From assembly GCF_009695905.1 (NCBI RefSeq), contig NZ_VUNA01000005.1, positions 1-64,000 of the forward strand: a stretch of DNA of 64,000 nucleotides. The letters are read 5' to 3'. The stretch's first letter is position 1, and every line of letters begins with the position of its first letter. This stretch comes from Mogibacterium kristiansenii. GTDB lineage: Bacteria > Bacillota > Clostridia > Peptostreptococcales > Anaerovoracaceae. The notes under the pieces are model-generated. The model was not told where the DNA came from, did not search any database, and saw only the letters and a list, made by a program, of their open reading frames with translations. Position numbers and translations under genes: made by a program. This document shows, one piece after another, positions 16,962 through 25,965 of the stretch.

Positions 16962-17010
16962 GCCATCAAAAATCATTTTTTCATACACCTGCAGAGAAAT
17001 CTGCAACCTT

Positions 17011-17046
17011 AAAAAGGCTATCGCATATATGTGCGGTGGCCTTTTT
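17011..17046 (+). terminator. Terminator-like hairpin after permease 2
   Basis: AAAAAGGC pairs with GCCTTTTT, with an inner CGCA/TGCG helix. Confidence 0.75.
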
Positions 17047-17057
17047 AGGCAATTTAG

Positions 17058-17093
17058 GTGAAAGTGTTCGAATTCGAACACTTTCACTTTTTT
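17058..17093 (+). terminator. Perfect 30-bp palindrome with T run
   Basis: GTGAAAGTGTTCGAA is followed at once by its exact complement TTCGAACACTTTCAC and then six Ts. As RNA it makes a 13-bp stem with a four-base loop, a strong terminator directly behind the previous one. The uninterrupted symmetry would also suit a dimeric DNA-binding protein. Confidence 0.75.
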
Positions 17094-17178
17094 GTCTAGT
17101 TAAATTAATGATAAAGTGCGATAGAATCATGACAAGAGATAAGAGAATTATTAAAAGAACTGCTAGGAGGTAGAAATC

Positions 17179-18522
17179 ATGAAACTCGTACATTCATTAG
17201 AACAATTTGGTCTGGATCGGGCGATTGATATGGCATATAAGGATCCGGATAAGAATCTTATGAAGATTATGGACTGGGCAGATAAGTTTGCGGGAGACGA
17301 TTTTGTCGGAGCGAGAAGAGCAATTCGGAAAGAGCTGGAGGACAAAAACAGTCCTTACCAGAAGTATATTACTCATATTATCAACGACATCAATCCGGAT
17401 GTGGCGAAGACACTTCTGGGAAACTTTTTCCTGAACGCATGTCTGGCCGGATGGAAGAGAGAAGACGAACTCAGAAATAAATTAGACTGCAACATTCCGT
17501 GGGCAATTCTGATGGACCCGACCAGTGCCTGCAACTTGCACTGCACCGGTTGCTGGGCGGCGGAATACGGTAACAAGCTGAACCTTTCCCTGGAGGAACT
17601 GGACGATATCATGTGTCAGGGGAAGAATATGGGCGTGTACTTCTATCTTCTGACCGGCGGAGAACCGATGGTACGAAAGGAGGATATCATCAAGCTGTGC
17701 GAGAAGCACGATGACTGCGTGATTCTTGCTTTTACAAACGGCACGCTGATCGATGATGAATTTGCCGAAGAGATGCTTCGGGTGAAAAATTTTATCCCGT
17801 GCATTTCAATTGAAGGTTTCGGTGAGGCGACAGACAGTCGAAGAGGCGTGGGCGTATACGATAAGGTAATGCATGCCTGCGATGTTCTTCGCCGCAACCG
17901 GCTTCCGTTTGGATTCTCCTGCTGCTACACCAGTGCCAACTTCGAATCCATTACATCGAAGGAATTTCTGGACAGCTTGAAGGATGTGGGCGCTTTCTTC
18001 ACCTGGTTCTTCCACTACATGCCGGTGGGAAATGATGCTTCGCCGGAGCTGCTGCCAACACCGGAACAGCGTGTGGAAACCATGAACCGCGTACGGAAGT
18101 ATCGTGCGGAAAACCCATTATTCATCATCGATTTCCAGAATGACGGTGAATACGTTAACGGATGCATTGCCGGCGGAAGAAGATATCTTCACATCAATGC
18201 GAACGGCGACATCGATCCGTGTGCCTTCATTCACTACTCGGATTCGAATATTCGGGAAAAAACATTGCTGGAGGCTATGCAGAGTCCGTTGTTCATGGCA
18301 TACCACAGAAATATGCCGTTCAACGATAATTACCTGAAACCGTGTCCGATGCTGGAGAATCCGGATAAACTGCCGAAAATGGTAAAGGAATCCGGCGCGC
18401 ACTCGACGGATTTGGAATCTCCGGAAAGTGCAGAGCATTTCTGCGGAAAGACCGTCGCTTATGCGAAAAACTGGGATCCGGTGGCAGATAAACTCTGGGC
18501 AGAAAAATCGAAAATGAAATGA
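17179..18522 (+). CDS. Radical SAM/SPASM-like protein, function unknown
   Basis: This 447-residue protein has the radical SAM cluster motif CNLHCTGC (Cys118/122/125), followed by the GGEP motif (LLTGGEPM) for SAM binding. A C-terminal cysteine-rich region resembles SPASM: GCIAGGRRYLHINANGDIDPC, then KPCP and HFCGK. SPASM proteins modify peptides or act as anaerobic sulfatase-maturing enzymes; no precursor peptide gene is apparent nearby. An AGGAGG site precedes the ATG. It lies inside the allantoin locus but has no GGTTGACC-type site, so a role in ureide use is not shown. Confidence 0.82.
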   Translation: MKLVHSLEQFGLDRAIDMAYKDPDKNLMKIMDWADKFAGDDFVGARRAIRKELEDKNSPYQKYITHIINDINPDVAKTLLGNFFLNACLAGWKREDELRNKLDCNIPWAILMDPTSACNLHCTGCWAAEYGNKLNLSLEELDDIMCQGKNMGVYFYLLTGGEPMVRKEDIIKLCEKHDDCVILAFTNGTLIDDEFAEEMLRVKNFIPCISIEGFGEATDSRRGVGVYDKVMHACDVLRRNRLPFGFSCCYTSANFESITSKEFLDSLKDVGAFFTWFFHYMPVGNDASPELLPTPEQRVETMNRVRKYRAENPLFIIDFQNDGEYVNGCIAGGRRYLHINANGDIDPCAFIHYSDSNIREKTLLEAMQSPLFMAYHRNMPFNDNYLKPCPMLENPDKLPKMVKESGAHSTDLESPESAEHFCGKTVAYAKNWDPVADKLWAEKSKMK

Positions 18523-18543
18523 AGTGAGAATACCAAATAAAAA

Positions 18544-18591
18544 GACCATGCAGGAGCGGTACGGCTGTCCCTGCACGGTCGTTCTTTTTTT
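18544..18591. terminator. Bidirectional terminator between convergent genes
   Basis: GACCATGCAGG pairs with CCTGCACGGTC (one mismatch) with A-rich and T-rich flanks on either side. It ends the radical SAM gene and the leftward hydrolase gene. Confidence 0.8.
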
Positions 18592-19483
18592 ACAGATTTT
18601 TTTCCATAAATTGTATCGTGGCGTTCAGCAATTCATCGGTGAAAGGACTGTCCTCGTCTCGGTCGAAGTCATGATCCCCGGCGGCGGCGATGTATTTCTC
18701 CGGCAGATACTTGGATGAAAGCGCGTTGAATTCCGTGAAGGGCACATCGTTATCTCCGGTACTGTGGGCACAGAACAGGGGAGCCTGAAGCCTGTCCTTG
18801 AGCCGGAGGGAGTAGTCGATAAAGAAGAATTTCTCCCGGCCGCTGTAGATTAGATCCTTCCAAAGTCCCTTTTGCCGGGCGTACACGTATACGCTGTAAT
18901 GGGTTTCCAGCGGACCGGTGCAGTGGGGTTCCGAAGGAATCGCCCGAAGACAGCTTTCCGGCACTTCCGGTAGGGAATTATACCAGAGACTGGAAGCATC
19001 ATACCACCCGTCCGTCAGGAAGCCGTATCCGTAATAGGACAGAATGCCGGCAGGTTTGACGGCAAGCTTTTCCGAGGCGCCGGTCAAAAGTGCCAGGTAG
19101 GCGCCGGCGGAGCGTCCCCACAGAAAATACGGAATCTCTCCCGGCATAAAAGTATTCTGCGTTTCGTCCTCCGTGACCAATCCGGCGGCGGTCAGCACTT
19201 CTTCATAGCGGTTGACGGAATCCAGCACATCCTCCAGAATTCCCGGAAGGGTCACCGCCGGAGCGAGAGGGTAATCCATTGCGGCAATCACATATCCTTT
19301 CTCGGTAAAAGTACGCAGGTGTTTTTCCGGCAGGTCCTCCCGGTTCCCGTAAAGGAGTCCGCCGCCGTGAAAATACAGCAGAACGGCCTTCGGAGAGACG
19401 GAATCCTCGTGATATACGGTGGCTTTTTTTGTGAAATCGTATGACGCGAACTCCGAAAAATCAATAATTTGTTTCTGAAGCAT
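18590..19483 (-). CDS. Alpha/beta hydrolase (esterase-like)
   Basis: This 297-residue protein of the hormone-sensitive-lipase/BD-FAE type has the oxyanion motif HGGG (about residues 39-42, YFHGGGLLYG), the nucleophile elbow GRSAG (WGRSAGAYLAL), an Asp in GDNDVPF and a His in GDHDFDRDE that fit the catalytic triad. There is no signal peptide, so it is cytoplasmic. It is transcribed alone, leftward; GGGAGG precedes the ATG. Substrate is unknown; its place in the allantoin locus may be chance. Confidence 0.8.
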   Translation of the reverse strand: MLQKQIIDFSEFASYDFTKKATVYHEDSVSPKAVLLYFHGGGLLYGNREDLPEKHLRTFTEKGYVIAAMDYPLAPAVTLPGILEDVLDSVNRYEEVLTAAGLVTEDETQNTFMPGEIPYFLWGRSAGAYLALLTGASEKLAVKPAGILSYYGYGFLTDGWYDASSLWYNSLPEVPESCLRAIPSEPHCTGPLETHYSVYVYARQKGLWKDLIYSGREKFFFIDYSLRLKDRLQAPLFCAHSTGDNDVPFTEFNALSSKYLPEKYIAAAGDHDFDRDEDSPFTDELLNATIQFMEKNL

Positions 19484-19713
19484 AGAAATGTCCTCCCGAT
19501 ATGCCGAGAATTTGTAAAAAAATCATCAGCGCGTTATTTTTAGTAAACCTATAAATTTTTATGATGTTTCTTCTTCGGAATTTTACTCCATTTCAACGGT
19601 AATTGTCAAATAGTTCGAAAAAATGGTTCCGGCAACGAAGAATGGGGGGAAAACTGTAAAACTATACAATATGTTGAAAAACAAGGGGTTTAAAGAGAAA
19701 AGAACCTCATATT

Positions 19714-19735
19714 AAAAATAGGTTGTCCAAATTTT
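19714..19735 (+). promoter_or_regulatory. GGTTGACC-type operator, site 6
   Basis: AAAAATA, GGTTGTCC, AAATTTT: one base differs from the core (T for A at the sixth base), arms intact. Confidence 0.6.
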
Positions 19736-19760
19736 AGTGCAAAAATAATTAAATAATAGC

Positions 19761-19789
19761 TTGCAAAATGGGTTGAAAGGTGGCACAAT
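19761..19789 (+). promoter_or_regulatory. Probable promoter of the allE run
   Basis: TTGCAA, 17 bp, CACAAT, between operators 6 and 7. The -10 is poor; an alternative pairs TTGAAA at 19773 with a GTAAAA -10 that lies within operator 7. Transcript mapping would decide. Confidence 0.4.
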
Positions 19790-19797
19790 TGAATTGT

Positions 19798-19816
19798 AAA
19801 AATTGGTTGACCACTT
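19798..19816 (+). promoter_or_regulatory. GGTTGACC-type operator, site 7
   Basis: AAAAATTGGTTGACCACTT: perfect core, intact left arm, weaker right arm. It lies just after the proposed allE promoter. Confidence 0.55.
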
Positions 19817-19895
19817 GCGGTTTGAAAAAAGAAAACCGCGGAAAGGATTCAACGTAACATTTTTTAACAGAGATAATGAAAGAGAGGTTATTTCA

Positions 19896-20681
19896 ATGAG
19901 TTATCTGAACAACAACACTGGCTACAGAGAAACACTGCTGTCCACTAGATCCGTATGCAAGAAAGAGAATTACGTCATTCTGGAACCGGACGGCATCGTA
20001 AAGAATGCAATCCCGGGATATGAAAACTGTGACACCACAATTCTGGGTTCCCCGGCAATGGGCGCAGATTTCGCAGATTACATTTCCACCGTTCATCCGG
20101 GCGGCAAGAACGACGCCATCGGCGGAAACGGCATCGAGTCCTTCCTGTATGTAATTAACGGAAAGCTGACCGTTAAGAATGCAGATGAGGAAGCAGAGCT
20201 TACTGAGGGTGGTTACATCTACTCTCCGGCAGATAAGCCATTCAGCTTCGTTAACAACAGCGACGAGGATGCGTTCGTATACATCTACAGAAGAAGATAC
20301 GCTGCACTGGAAGGTCTCAGCGCACACACCGTTGTTGCCAACATCAACGACACCGAGTGGAAAGAGTATGAAGGCATGGCAAACTGCCACAGCAAGGACT
20401 TCCTGCCGGCTGCAGAGGATTTCGGTTTCGATATGAACATGCATCTGCTGAAGTTCAAACCGGGTGCAAGCCACGGATACATGGAAACTCACATCCAGGA
20501 GCACGGAATGTACTTCCTGCAGGGTAAGGGAATGTATCGTCTGGACGACGAGTGGATTCCGCTGCAGAAGGGCGACTACGTATTCATGGATTCCTATGTA
20601 CCGCAGGCTTGCTATGGCGTAGGTACCGAGGACTTCATCTACATCTACTCTAAGGACTGCAACAGAGACGTTGAGCTCTAG
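19896..20681 (+). CDS. allE: (S)-ureidoglycine aminohydrolase
   Basis: At 261 residues this matches the length of E. coli AllE. It is a bicupin: the first cupin runs from about residue 60 (HPGGKNDAI ... SFLYVINGKLTV), the second carries metal residues in GYMETHIQEHGMYFLQG (Glu, His, His) and a Gln in YVPQACYG. It releases ammonia from ureidoglycine to give (S)-ureidoglycolate, keeping the stereochemistry needed by AllD. ATG 19896 has GAGAGG upstream. First gene of an eight-gene run. Confidence 0.92.
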   Translation: MSYLNNNTGYRETLLSTRSVCKKENYVILEPDGIVKNAIPGYENCDTTILGSPAMGADFADYISTVHPGGKNDAIGGNGIESFLYVINGKLTVKNADEEAELTEGGYIYSPADKPFSFVNNSDEDAFVYIYRRRYAALEGLSAHTVVANINDTEWKEYEGMANCHSKDFLPAAEDFGFDMNMHLLKFKPGASHGYMETHIQEHGMYFLQGKGMYRLDDEWIPLQKGDYVFMDSYVPQACYGVGTEDFIYIYSKDCNRDVEL

Positions 20682-20700
20682 TTCAATTCTAAAGACGTTA

Positions 20701-20728
20701 ATCCGGGCTTGCGCAGGCAGGCCCGGAT
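20701..20728 (+). other. Hairpin between allE and allD
   Basis: ATCCGGGC pairs with GCCCGGAT around a 12-base loop, followed by GTCAATAAAAA rather than a T run. Probably an RNA-stability or partial-termination element within the operon. Confidence 0.55.
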
Positions 20729-20785
20729 GTCAATAAAAACAAATTGCATTGGGAAGAGATTCCCGAATAATGGGAGGTATCATAA

Positions 20786-21838
20786 GTGAAATTATCGAGA
20801 GAAGAACTGAAAGGCCTGATGAAGGGTAAACTCATGCAGGCAGGTCTGCACGAAGACCATGCGGAAACCACTGCAGAAATTCTGATGTGGGCACATGAGA
20901 GAGGTTATTATTCCCACGGCGCGGTTCGTGTAGAGTATTACAGCGAGAGAATCTTCAAGGGTGGCATTACTGTTGAACCAAACATTACCTGGAAGCAGAC
21001 CGGACCTTGCTCCGGAATTCTGGATGGTGACAACGGCATTGGCTTCGTTGTTGCAAAAGAAGGTATGAAGAAGGCCATCGAGATGGCGAAGGAAAACGGT
21101 ATTGCAGTAGTGGGAATGAGCAATCTGTCTCACAGCGGTTCCATCGGTTACTACACTGAAATGGCTGCGGATGAGGGCCTGTGCGCAATTTCTTTCTGCC
21201 AGTCCGATCCGATGGCAGTTCCTTACGGCGGCGCAGAACCTTACTATGGTACCAACCCGATTTCTTTTGCAGCACCGACTGCAGACGATCGTAAGGTTGT
21301 ATTCGACATGGCAACAACCGTACAGGCATGGGGAAAGATTCTGGACAAGAGATCCAAGCATCAGGAGATTCCGGCAGATTGGGCAGTAGATGAGCACGGT
21401 GCTCCGGTTACCGACCCGCACAAGGTGAACGCTCTGGTTCCAATCGCAGGTGCAAAGGGATATGGTTTGATGATGATGGTAGACATCTTCTCCGGAATTC
21501 TGCTGGGTGTTCCGTTCGGCGGTCACGTAAGCTCCATGTATCACGATCTGTCCGAAGGCAGAAGACTGGGTCAGATGCATATCGTTATCGATCCGGAAAG
21601 ATTCTGCGGCGCAGATCAGTTCATGAAGACCATGTCCGCTTGCCTGGACGAAATCGGCAAAATCAAGCCGGCTCCGGGATTCGATAAGGTAAATTATCCG
21701 GGCGAGAGAGCAAAAATGAGAATGGATAAAGCGTACGCAACCGGTGGTGTGGACGTAGCGGATGAACTGGTGGAATACCTGAAGGGGGAACCGGTACATT
21801 TTGACAGATACGATCATAAGAATCGTTTTGCGGACTAA
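20786..21838 (+). CDS. allD: Ureidoglycolate dehydrogenase (NAD+)
   Basis: This 350-residue enzyme of the malate/L-lactate dehydrogenase (LDH2/MDHG2) family oxidises ureidoglycolate to oxalurate with NAD. Family landmarks are YYSHGAVRVEYYSERI near residue 40, HSGSIGYYTEMA near 115, and GTNPISFAAPT near 155. The start is GTG at 20786 with GGGAGGT 7 nt upstream. Position between allE and the oxamate carbamoyltransferase gene fixes the substrate better than sequence alone. Confidence 0.9.
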   Translation: MKLSREELKGLMKGKLMQAGLHEDHAETTAEILMWAHERGYYSHGAVRVEYYSERIFKGGITVEPNITWKQTGPCSGILDGDNGIGFVVAKEGMKKAIEMAKENGIAVVGMSNLSHSGSIGYYTEMAADEGLCAISFCQSDPMAVPYGGAEPYYGTNPISFAAPTADDRKVVFDMATTVQAWGKILDKRSKHQEIPADWAVDEHGAPVTDPHKVNALVPIAGAKGYGLMMMVDIFSGILLGVPFGGHVSSMYHDLSEGRRLGQMHIVIDPERFCGADQFMKTMSACLDEIGKIKPAPGFDKVNYPGERAKMRMDKAYATGGVDVADELVEYLKGEPVHFDRYDHKNRFAD

Positions 21839-21892
21839 TTATAGATAACATTGAAGCCGTAACTTTTTTACAGATAAACAAGGAGAGATTTA

Positions 21893-24800
21893 ATGTTAAA
21901 GACAATCGTTAAAGCCGGAAGCTATCACGATTCTGTAACTCTGATGCTTCTGACCAATGAAGTTTCCACCGTTGAGGGTGTGAACAAGGTTTCCATCATG
22001 ATGGCAACTCCTGCGAACAAGGACATCTTCAAGCAGGGCGGCCTGGAAACAGAAGAACTGATGGCAGCTACGCCGAACGACATGGTAGTCGTTGCAGACG
22101 TGGAAGAGGAAAGCGTTCTGGACGCACTGATGGAGAGAGTAGACGAGTACTTCGCAAAAGAAGGAAGCGCCGATGCGAAGAAGCAGGGTGCTCAGGCAGC
22201 AAAGTCCTGGGATCAGGCTCTGGCTCAGATGCCGGATGCCAACCTGGCAGTTATTTCCATTCCGGGTGCATATGCCGCACTGGAAGCGGAGAGAGCACTG
22301 GACGAAGACATGAACGTGTTCATGTTCTCCGACAACGTAACCATCGAAGATGAGAAGAAGATTAAGGATAAGGCGCACGAGAAGGGCCTGGTTGTTATGG
22401 GACCGGACTGCGGAACCGGAATCATCCAGAGCGTTCCGATTGCTTTTACCAACACCGTTAACCCGGGTTCCATCGGAATCATCGGTGCATCCGGTACCGG
22501 AATTCAGGAACTGACCACCATCATTGACCGTCTGGGCGAGGGCGTTACCAACGCAATCGGAACCGGCGGCAGAGATCTGTCTGCAGAGGTAGGCGGAACC
22601 ACAATGCTGGATGTAATCGATGCCATGGAAGAGGATCAGACCGTTAAGGTGCTGGTTGTTATCTCCAAACCACCGGCAAAGGAAGTGGCAGATAAGGTTG
22701 CTGCAAGACTGAGCGTTTGCAAGAAGCCGGTTGTATGCTTGTTCCTGGGCGAGAAGCCGGAATATTACGAAGAGGGATTCTATCAGACCTATACGCTGGA
22801 TGAGTGTGCTCGCCTGGCAGTAAGCCTGGTAAGAGGTCAGAAGGTAGAAGAGGGAACTGTTGATTGCGACAGAAGCCGGTTCTTCAAGAAGGAAGACAAG
22901 AAGACCATCAAGGCATACTATTCCGGCGGTACTCTGGCCGGAGAATCTGCAATGCTGATTAAAGAAGCACTGGGACTGCAGGATTGCGCTCATCAGGAAG
23001 GATTCAAGCTGAACGCAGACGGCAACGTGGTAATCGACCTGGGCGATGACGTTTACACACAGGGTAAGCCGCATCCAATGATCGATCCGAGAACCAGAGT
23101 AGAGTGCATGGAAGAGGCTGTGGACGATCCAAGCACCGGTGTCATCCTGTTCGACGTGGTACTGGGATACGGTTCTCACGAAGACATGGCCGGAGCACTG
23201 ATTCCGGCAGTAAAGAGCCTGCAGGAAAAGGCTGCTGCTCAGAACAGAAATGTATTCTTCGTTGCAGAAGTATGCGGAACCAGAAACGACTTCCAGGGTT
23301 ACGACGAATCCGTTGCAAAGCTGAAGGAAGCCGGCGTAATTGTGGCGGAAACCAACATGCTGGCTGCAAAGACTGCACTTCAGGCAATCGGATACGATTT
23401 CATTCCGGAACAGAAGGAAACTCGTCCGAAGCAGGTAAGAGAGTGCGAAGTATCCGCACCTTCCGAAAAGCTGGTGAAGATGCTCTCCAACAAGCCAAAG
23501 GTTATCAACATCGGTTTGAAGAGCTTTGCAGAAGTAACCGAGAAATTCGGCTGCGATGTGGTACAGTACGACTGGATGCCACCGGCAGGCGGAGATATCA
23601 CTCTGATTAAGGCTCTGAACTTCCTGAGAAATTACGAAGGATTCGATATCGACGAAGCAAACCGCAAGGTAATCGCAAAGGTCGTTGCTGCTCAGCCGGT
23701 ACTGAAAGACAACGTTCCGGCAAAGACGGTAATTCCGCAGCTGAACGAAAACAACGGAAAGGTAATCCTGCACGCAGGTCCGCCGATTGAATACAAGGAT
23801 ATGCCGGCAACCGTACAGGGTTCCTGCGTTGGTGCAGTGCTCTTCGAGGAGTGGGCAGACAACGAAGCAGATGCTCGTAAGCTCCTGGAGTCCGGTGAGA
23901 TTCAGTTCGTTCCATGCCACCACTGCAACGCAGTAGGTCCGATGGGCGGAATCACTACACAGAACATGCCGGTATTCGTTGTTCAGAACGAAACCGATGG
24001 CAACTACGCATACTGCCAGATGAACGAAGGTATCGGAAAGGTACTGCGTTTCGGTGCATACTCTGAAGAGGTTGTAAACCGCCTGAGATGGATGAGAGAT
24101 GTACTGGGACCAACACTGGGAAGAGCGATTCGTTCCCTGGATGGAGGTCTGGCAATCAATCCGCTGATTGCAAAGGCAATCGCAATGGGCGACGAGTTCC
24201 ACCAGAGAAATATTGCTGCGTCCCTGTGCTTCTATAAGGAAATGGCACCGATTATCACCGACATGGATATGCCGCAGGATGAGAAATCTTCTGTAATGAA
24301 GTTCTTGGCAGACACCGATCAGTTCTTCCTGAACATCATGATGGCAACCGGTAAGGCAATCATGGACGGTGCGAGAACGCTGACCGACGGAACCGTTGTT
24401 ACTGCAATGTGCAGAAATGGCGTAAACTTCGGTATCCGTATCGCCGGAATGGGAGACGAATGGTTCACCGGTCCGGTAAATACACCGCAGGGTCTGTACT
24501 TCACCGGTTATGACGGCGAGGATGCTTGCCCGGATATCGGCGACAGTGCAATTACCGAAACCGTTGGTGTCGGTGGAATGGCAATGATCGCAGCTCCGGC
24601 TGTAACCCGGTTCGTCGGTGCAGGCGGCTATGAAGATGCGCTGAACACCAGCAACGAAATGACCGAAATCACCATCGACAGAAATCCGAACTACATCATT
24701 CCGAACTGGAACTTCAGAGGTACCTGCCTGGGTATTGATGCAAGACTGGTTGTGGAAAAGGGAATTACTCCGGTTATCAACACCGGTATCGCCCACAAGA

Positions 24801-24904
24801 TTGCGGGATTCGGTCAGATTGGTGCCGGTACGGTACATCCGCCGATTGAAGCATTCCAGAAGGCCGTTCTGGCTTATGCAAAGAAGTTGGGTTTTGAGGA
24901 ATAA
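21893..24904 (+). CDS. Fused oxamate carbamoyltransferase subunits AllF-AllG (FdrA-YlbE)
   Basis: The 1003-residue product joins two proteins that are separate in E. coli. Residues 1 to about 515 match FdrA: a succinyl-CoA-synthetase-like fold with GPDCGTGII and GIIGASGTGIQEL (from residue 195). From about residue 530 (KPKVINIGLKSF) to the end it matches YlbE (DUF1116), with CHHCNAVGPMGGIT and ALNTSNEMTEI. Together with the DUF2877 protein AllH these subunits convert oxalurate and phosphate to oxamate and carbamoyl phosphate. The frame is open across the join, with no internal stop or second ribosome site noticed. AAGGAGAG precedes the ATG. Carbamate kinase follows. Confidence 0.88.
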   Translation: MLKTIVKAGSYHDSVTLMLLTNEVSTVEGVNKVSIMMATPANKDIFKQGGLETEELMAATPNDMVVVADVEEESVLDALMERVDEYFAKEGSADAKKQGAQAAKSWDQALAQMPDANLAVISIPGAYAALEAERALDEDMNVFMFSDNVTIEDEKKIKDKAHEKGLVVMGPDCGTGIIQSVPIAFTNTVNPGSIGIIGASGTGIQELTTIIDRLGEGVTNAIGTGGRDLSAEVGGTTMLDVIDAMEEDQTVKVLVVISKPPAKEVADKVAARLSVCKKPVVCLFLGEKPEYYEEGFYQTYTLDECARLAVSLVRGQKVEEGTVDCDRSRFFKKEDKKTIKAYYSGGTLAGESAMLIKEALGLQDCAHQEGFKLNADGNVVIDLGDDVYTQGKPHPMIDPRTRVECMEEAVDDPSTGVILFDVVLGYGSHEDMAGALIPAVKSLQEKAAAQNRNVFFVAEVCGTRNDFQGYDESVAKLKEAGVIVAETNMLAAKTALQAIGYDFIPEQKETRPKQVRECEVSAPSEKLVKMLSNKPKVINIGLKSFAEVTEKFGCDVVQYDWMPPAGGDITLIKALNFLRNYEGFDIDEANRKVIAKVVAAQPVLKDNVPAKTVIPQLNENNGKVILHAGPPIEYKDMPATVQGSCVGAVLFEEWADNEADARKLLESGEIQFVPCHHCNAVGPMGGITTQNMPVFVVQNETDGNYAYCQMNEGIGKVLRFGAYSEEVVNRLRWMRDVLGPTLGRAIRSLDGGLAINPLIAKAIAMGDEFHQRNIAASLCFYKEMAPIITDMDMPQDEKSSVMKFLADTDQFFLNIMMATGKAIMDGARTLTDGTVVTAMCRNGVNFGIRIAGMGDEWFTGPVNTPQGLYFTGYDGEDACPDIGDSAITETVGVGGMAMIAAPAVTRFVGAGGYEDALNTSNEMTEITIDRNPNYIIPNWNFRGTCLGIDARLVVEKGITPVINTGIAHKIAGFGQIGAGTVHPPIEAFQKAVLAYAKKLGFEE

Positions 24905-24927
24905 TCTAATTTAAAGAAGCTACTGTG

Positions 24928-24949
24928 GCGGCCTGAGAAATCAGGCCGC
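24928..24949 (+). other. GAAA-tetraloop hairpin before carbamate kinase
   Basis: GCGGCCTGA, GAAA loop, TCAGGCCGC: a perfect 9-bp stem with a GNRA loop and no T run. Likely an mRNA stabiliser or processing site inside the operon. Confidence 0.6.
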
Positions 24950-24981
24950 TGCGTATATCAGAGTATATGGAGGACTAAATA

Positions 24982-25914
24982 ATGGGCAAGAAAATTGTCA
25001 TCGCACTGGGGGGAAATGCACTGGGAAATAACGTAGAAGAGCAGCGGAAAGCGGTTGCTCACACTGCCGGTGTAATTGTGGACCTGATTGAAGAGGGTCA
25101 TGATCTGATTGTCACTCACGGAAACGGACCACAGGTAGGCATGATTCAGAATGCAATGGATATGCTGGCAAGATCCAATCACCAGTACGGAGAGGTTCCG
25201 CTGGCATCCTGCGGCGCAATGAGCCAGGGATATATCGGAATCGATCTGCAGAATGCAATCAAATATGAACTGAAGAAGAGAGGAATCGACAAGAAGGTTT
25301 CCACAATTATTTCTCAGACATTGGTGGATGAGAATGACGATGCCTTCAAGAATCCGACCAAGCCGATCGGACGTTTCCTGACCAAAGAAGAAGCGGATGA
25401 GCTGGAAGCTCAGGGCGTTGCTGTGGTAGAGGATGCCGGAAGAGGTTACAGAGAGGTGGTTGCTTCTCCAATGCCAAAGAGAATCTGTGAGCTTGGAACC
25501 ATCAAAACTCTGTTCGAAGCCGGTCACATCGTAATCACCTGCGGCGGCGGCGGTATCCCGGTTGTGGATCGGGACGGTGCACTGGTCGGTGCGCGTGCCG
25601 TTATCGATAAGGACAACGCAAGCAGCTTGCTGGCATCCACTTTCGGTGCCGATTATCTGGTAATTCTCACAGCTGTGGAGAAGGTTGCTATTAACTGGGG
25701 TAAGGAAAACCAGGAATGGCTGGCAGATTTGACTGTAGATCAGGCAAAGGAGTACATTGCTGAGGAACAGTTTGCAAAGGGCTCCATGCTTCCAAAGGTA
25801 GAAGCGGCAATCCGTTTCGCAGAATCCGGAGAAGGCAGAAATGCGTTGATCACACTCCTCGAGAAGGCAAAAGAAGGTATCAATGGAGAGACTGGAACCG
25901 TCATCCACAGATAA
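24982..25914 (+). CDS. allK: Carbamate kinase (catabolic)
   Basis: This 310-residue amino-acid-kinase-fold enzyme has IALGGNAL at the N terminus, THGNGPQVG near residue 47, and CGGGGIPV near 180. It transfers phosphate from carbamoyl phosphate to ADP, making ATP, ammonia and CO2. Placed directly after the oxamate carbamoyltransferase gene it is the energy-conserving step of allantoin fermentation. The arcC type of the arginine deiminase pathway has the same sequence features, but no arcA/arcB is nearby. Confidence 0.92.
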   Translation: MGKKIVIALGGNALGNNVEEQRKAVAHTAGVIVDLIEEGHDLIVTHGNGPQVGMIQNAMDMLARSNHQYGEVPLASCGAMSQGYIGIDLQNAIKYELKKRGIDKKVSTIISQTLVDENDDAFKNPTKPIGRFLTKEEADELEAQGVAVVEDAGRGYREVVASPMPKRICELGTIKTLFEAGHIVITCGGGGIPVVDRDGALVGARAVIDKDNASSLLASTFGADYLVILTAVEKVAINWGKENQEWLADLTVDQAKEYIAEEQFAKGSMLPKVEAAIRFAESGEGRNALITLLEKAKEGINGETGTVIHR

Positions 25915-25965
25915 TTCTGCTTTTACCATAATACGAGATTTGAGAAAAAGAGGAGTACTTTCAAT

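Larger units (their letters stand above)
19484..19895. other. Intergenic region upstream of allE, 412 bp
   Basis: A/T-rich control region. It holds the leftward start region of the hydrolase, two GGTTGACC-type operators (19714-19735, 19798-19816), a half-site AAAATGGGTTGAAAGG (19766-19781) and the probable allE promoter. Reading the allE frame upstream from 19803 gives an ORF extension, but it has no ribosome site and crosses operator 7, so I treat it as leader. Confidence 0.55.

Noticed and set aside
17179-19483. Radical SAM plus hydrolase as part of the allantoin regulon
   Set aside because: Neither gene has a GGTTGACC-type site and both are closed off by terminators; kept as neighbours only.
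19803-19895. 31-residue N-terminal extension of AllE
   Set aside because: Covers operator 7, lacks a ribosome site, and the 261-residue product from 19896 matches the length of known AllE.
21896-24838. Leftward 980-residue ORF opposite allFG
   Set aside because: Antisense frame kept open by codon bias (few TTA/CTA/TCA codons on the coding strand); Cys/His-rich nonsense product.
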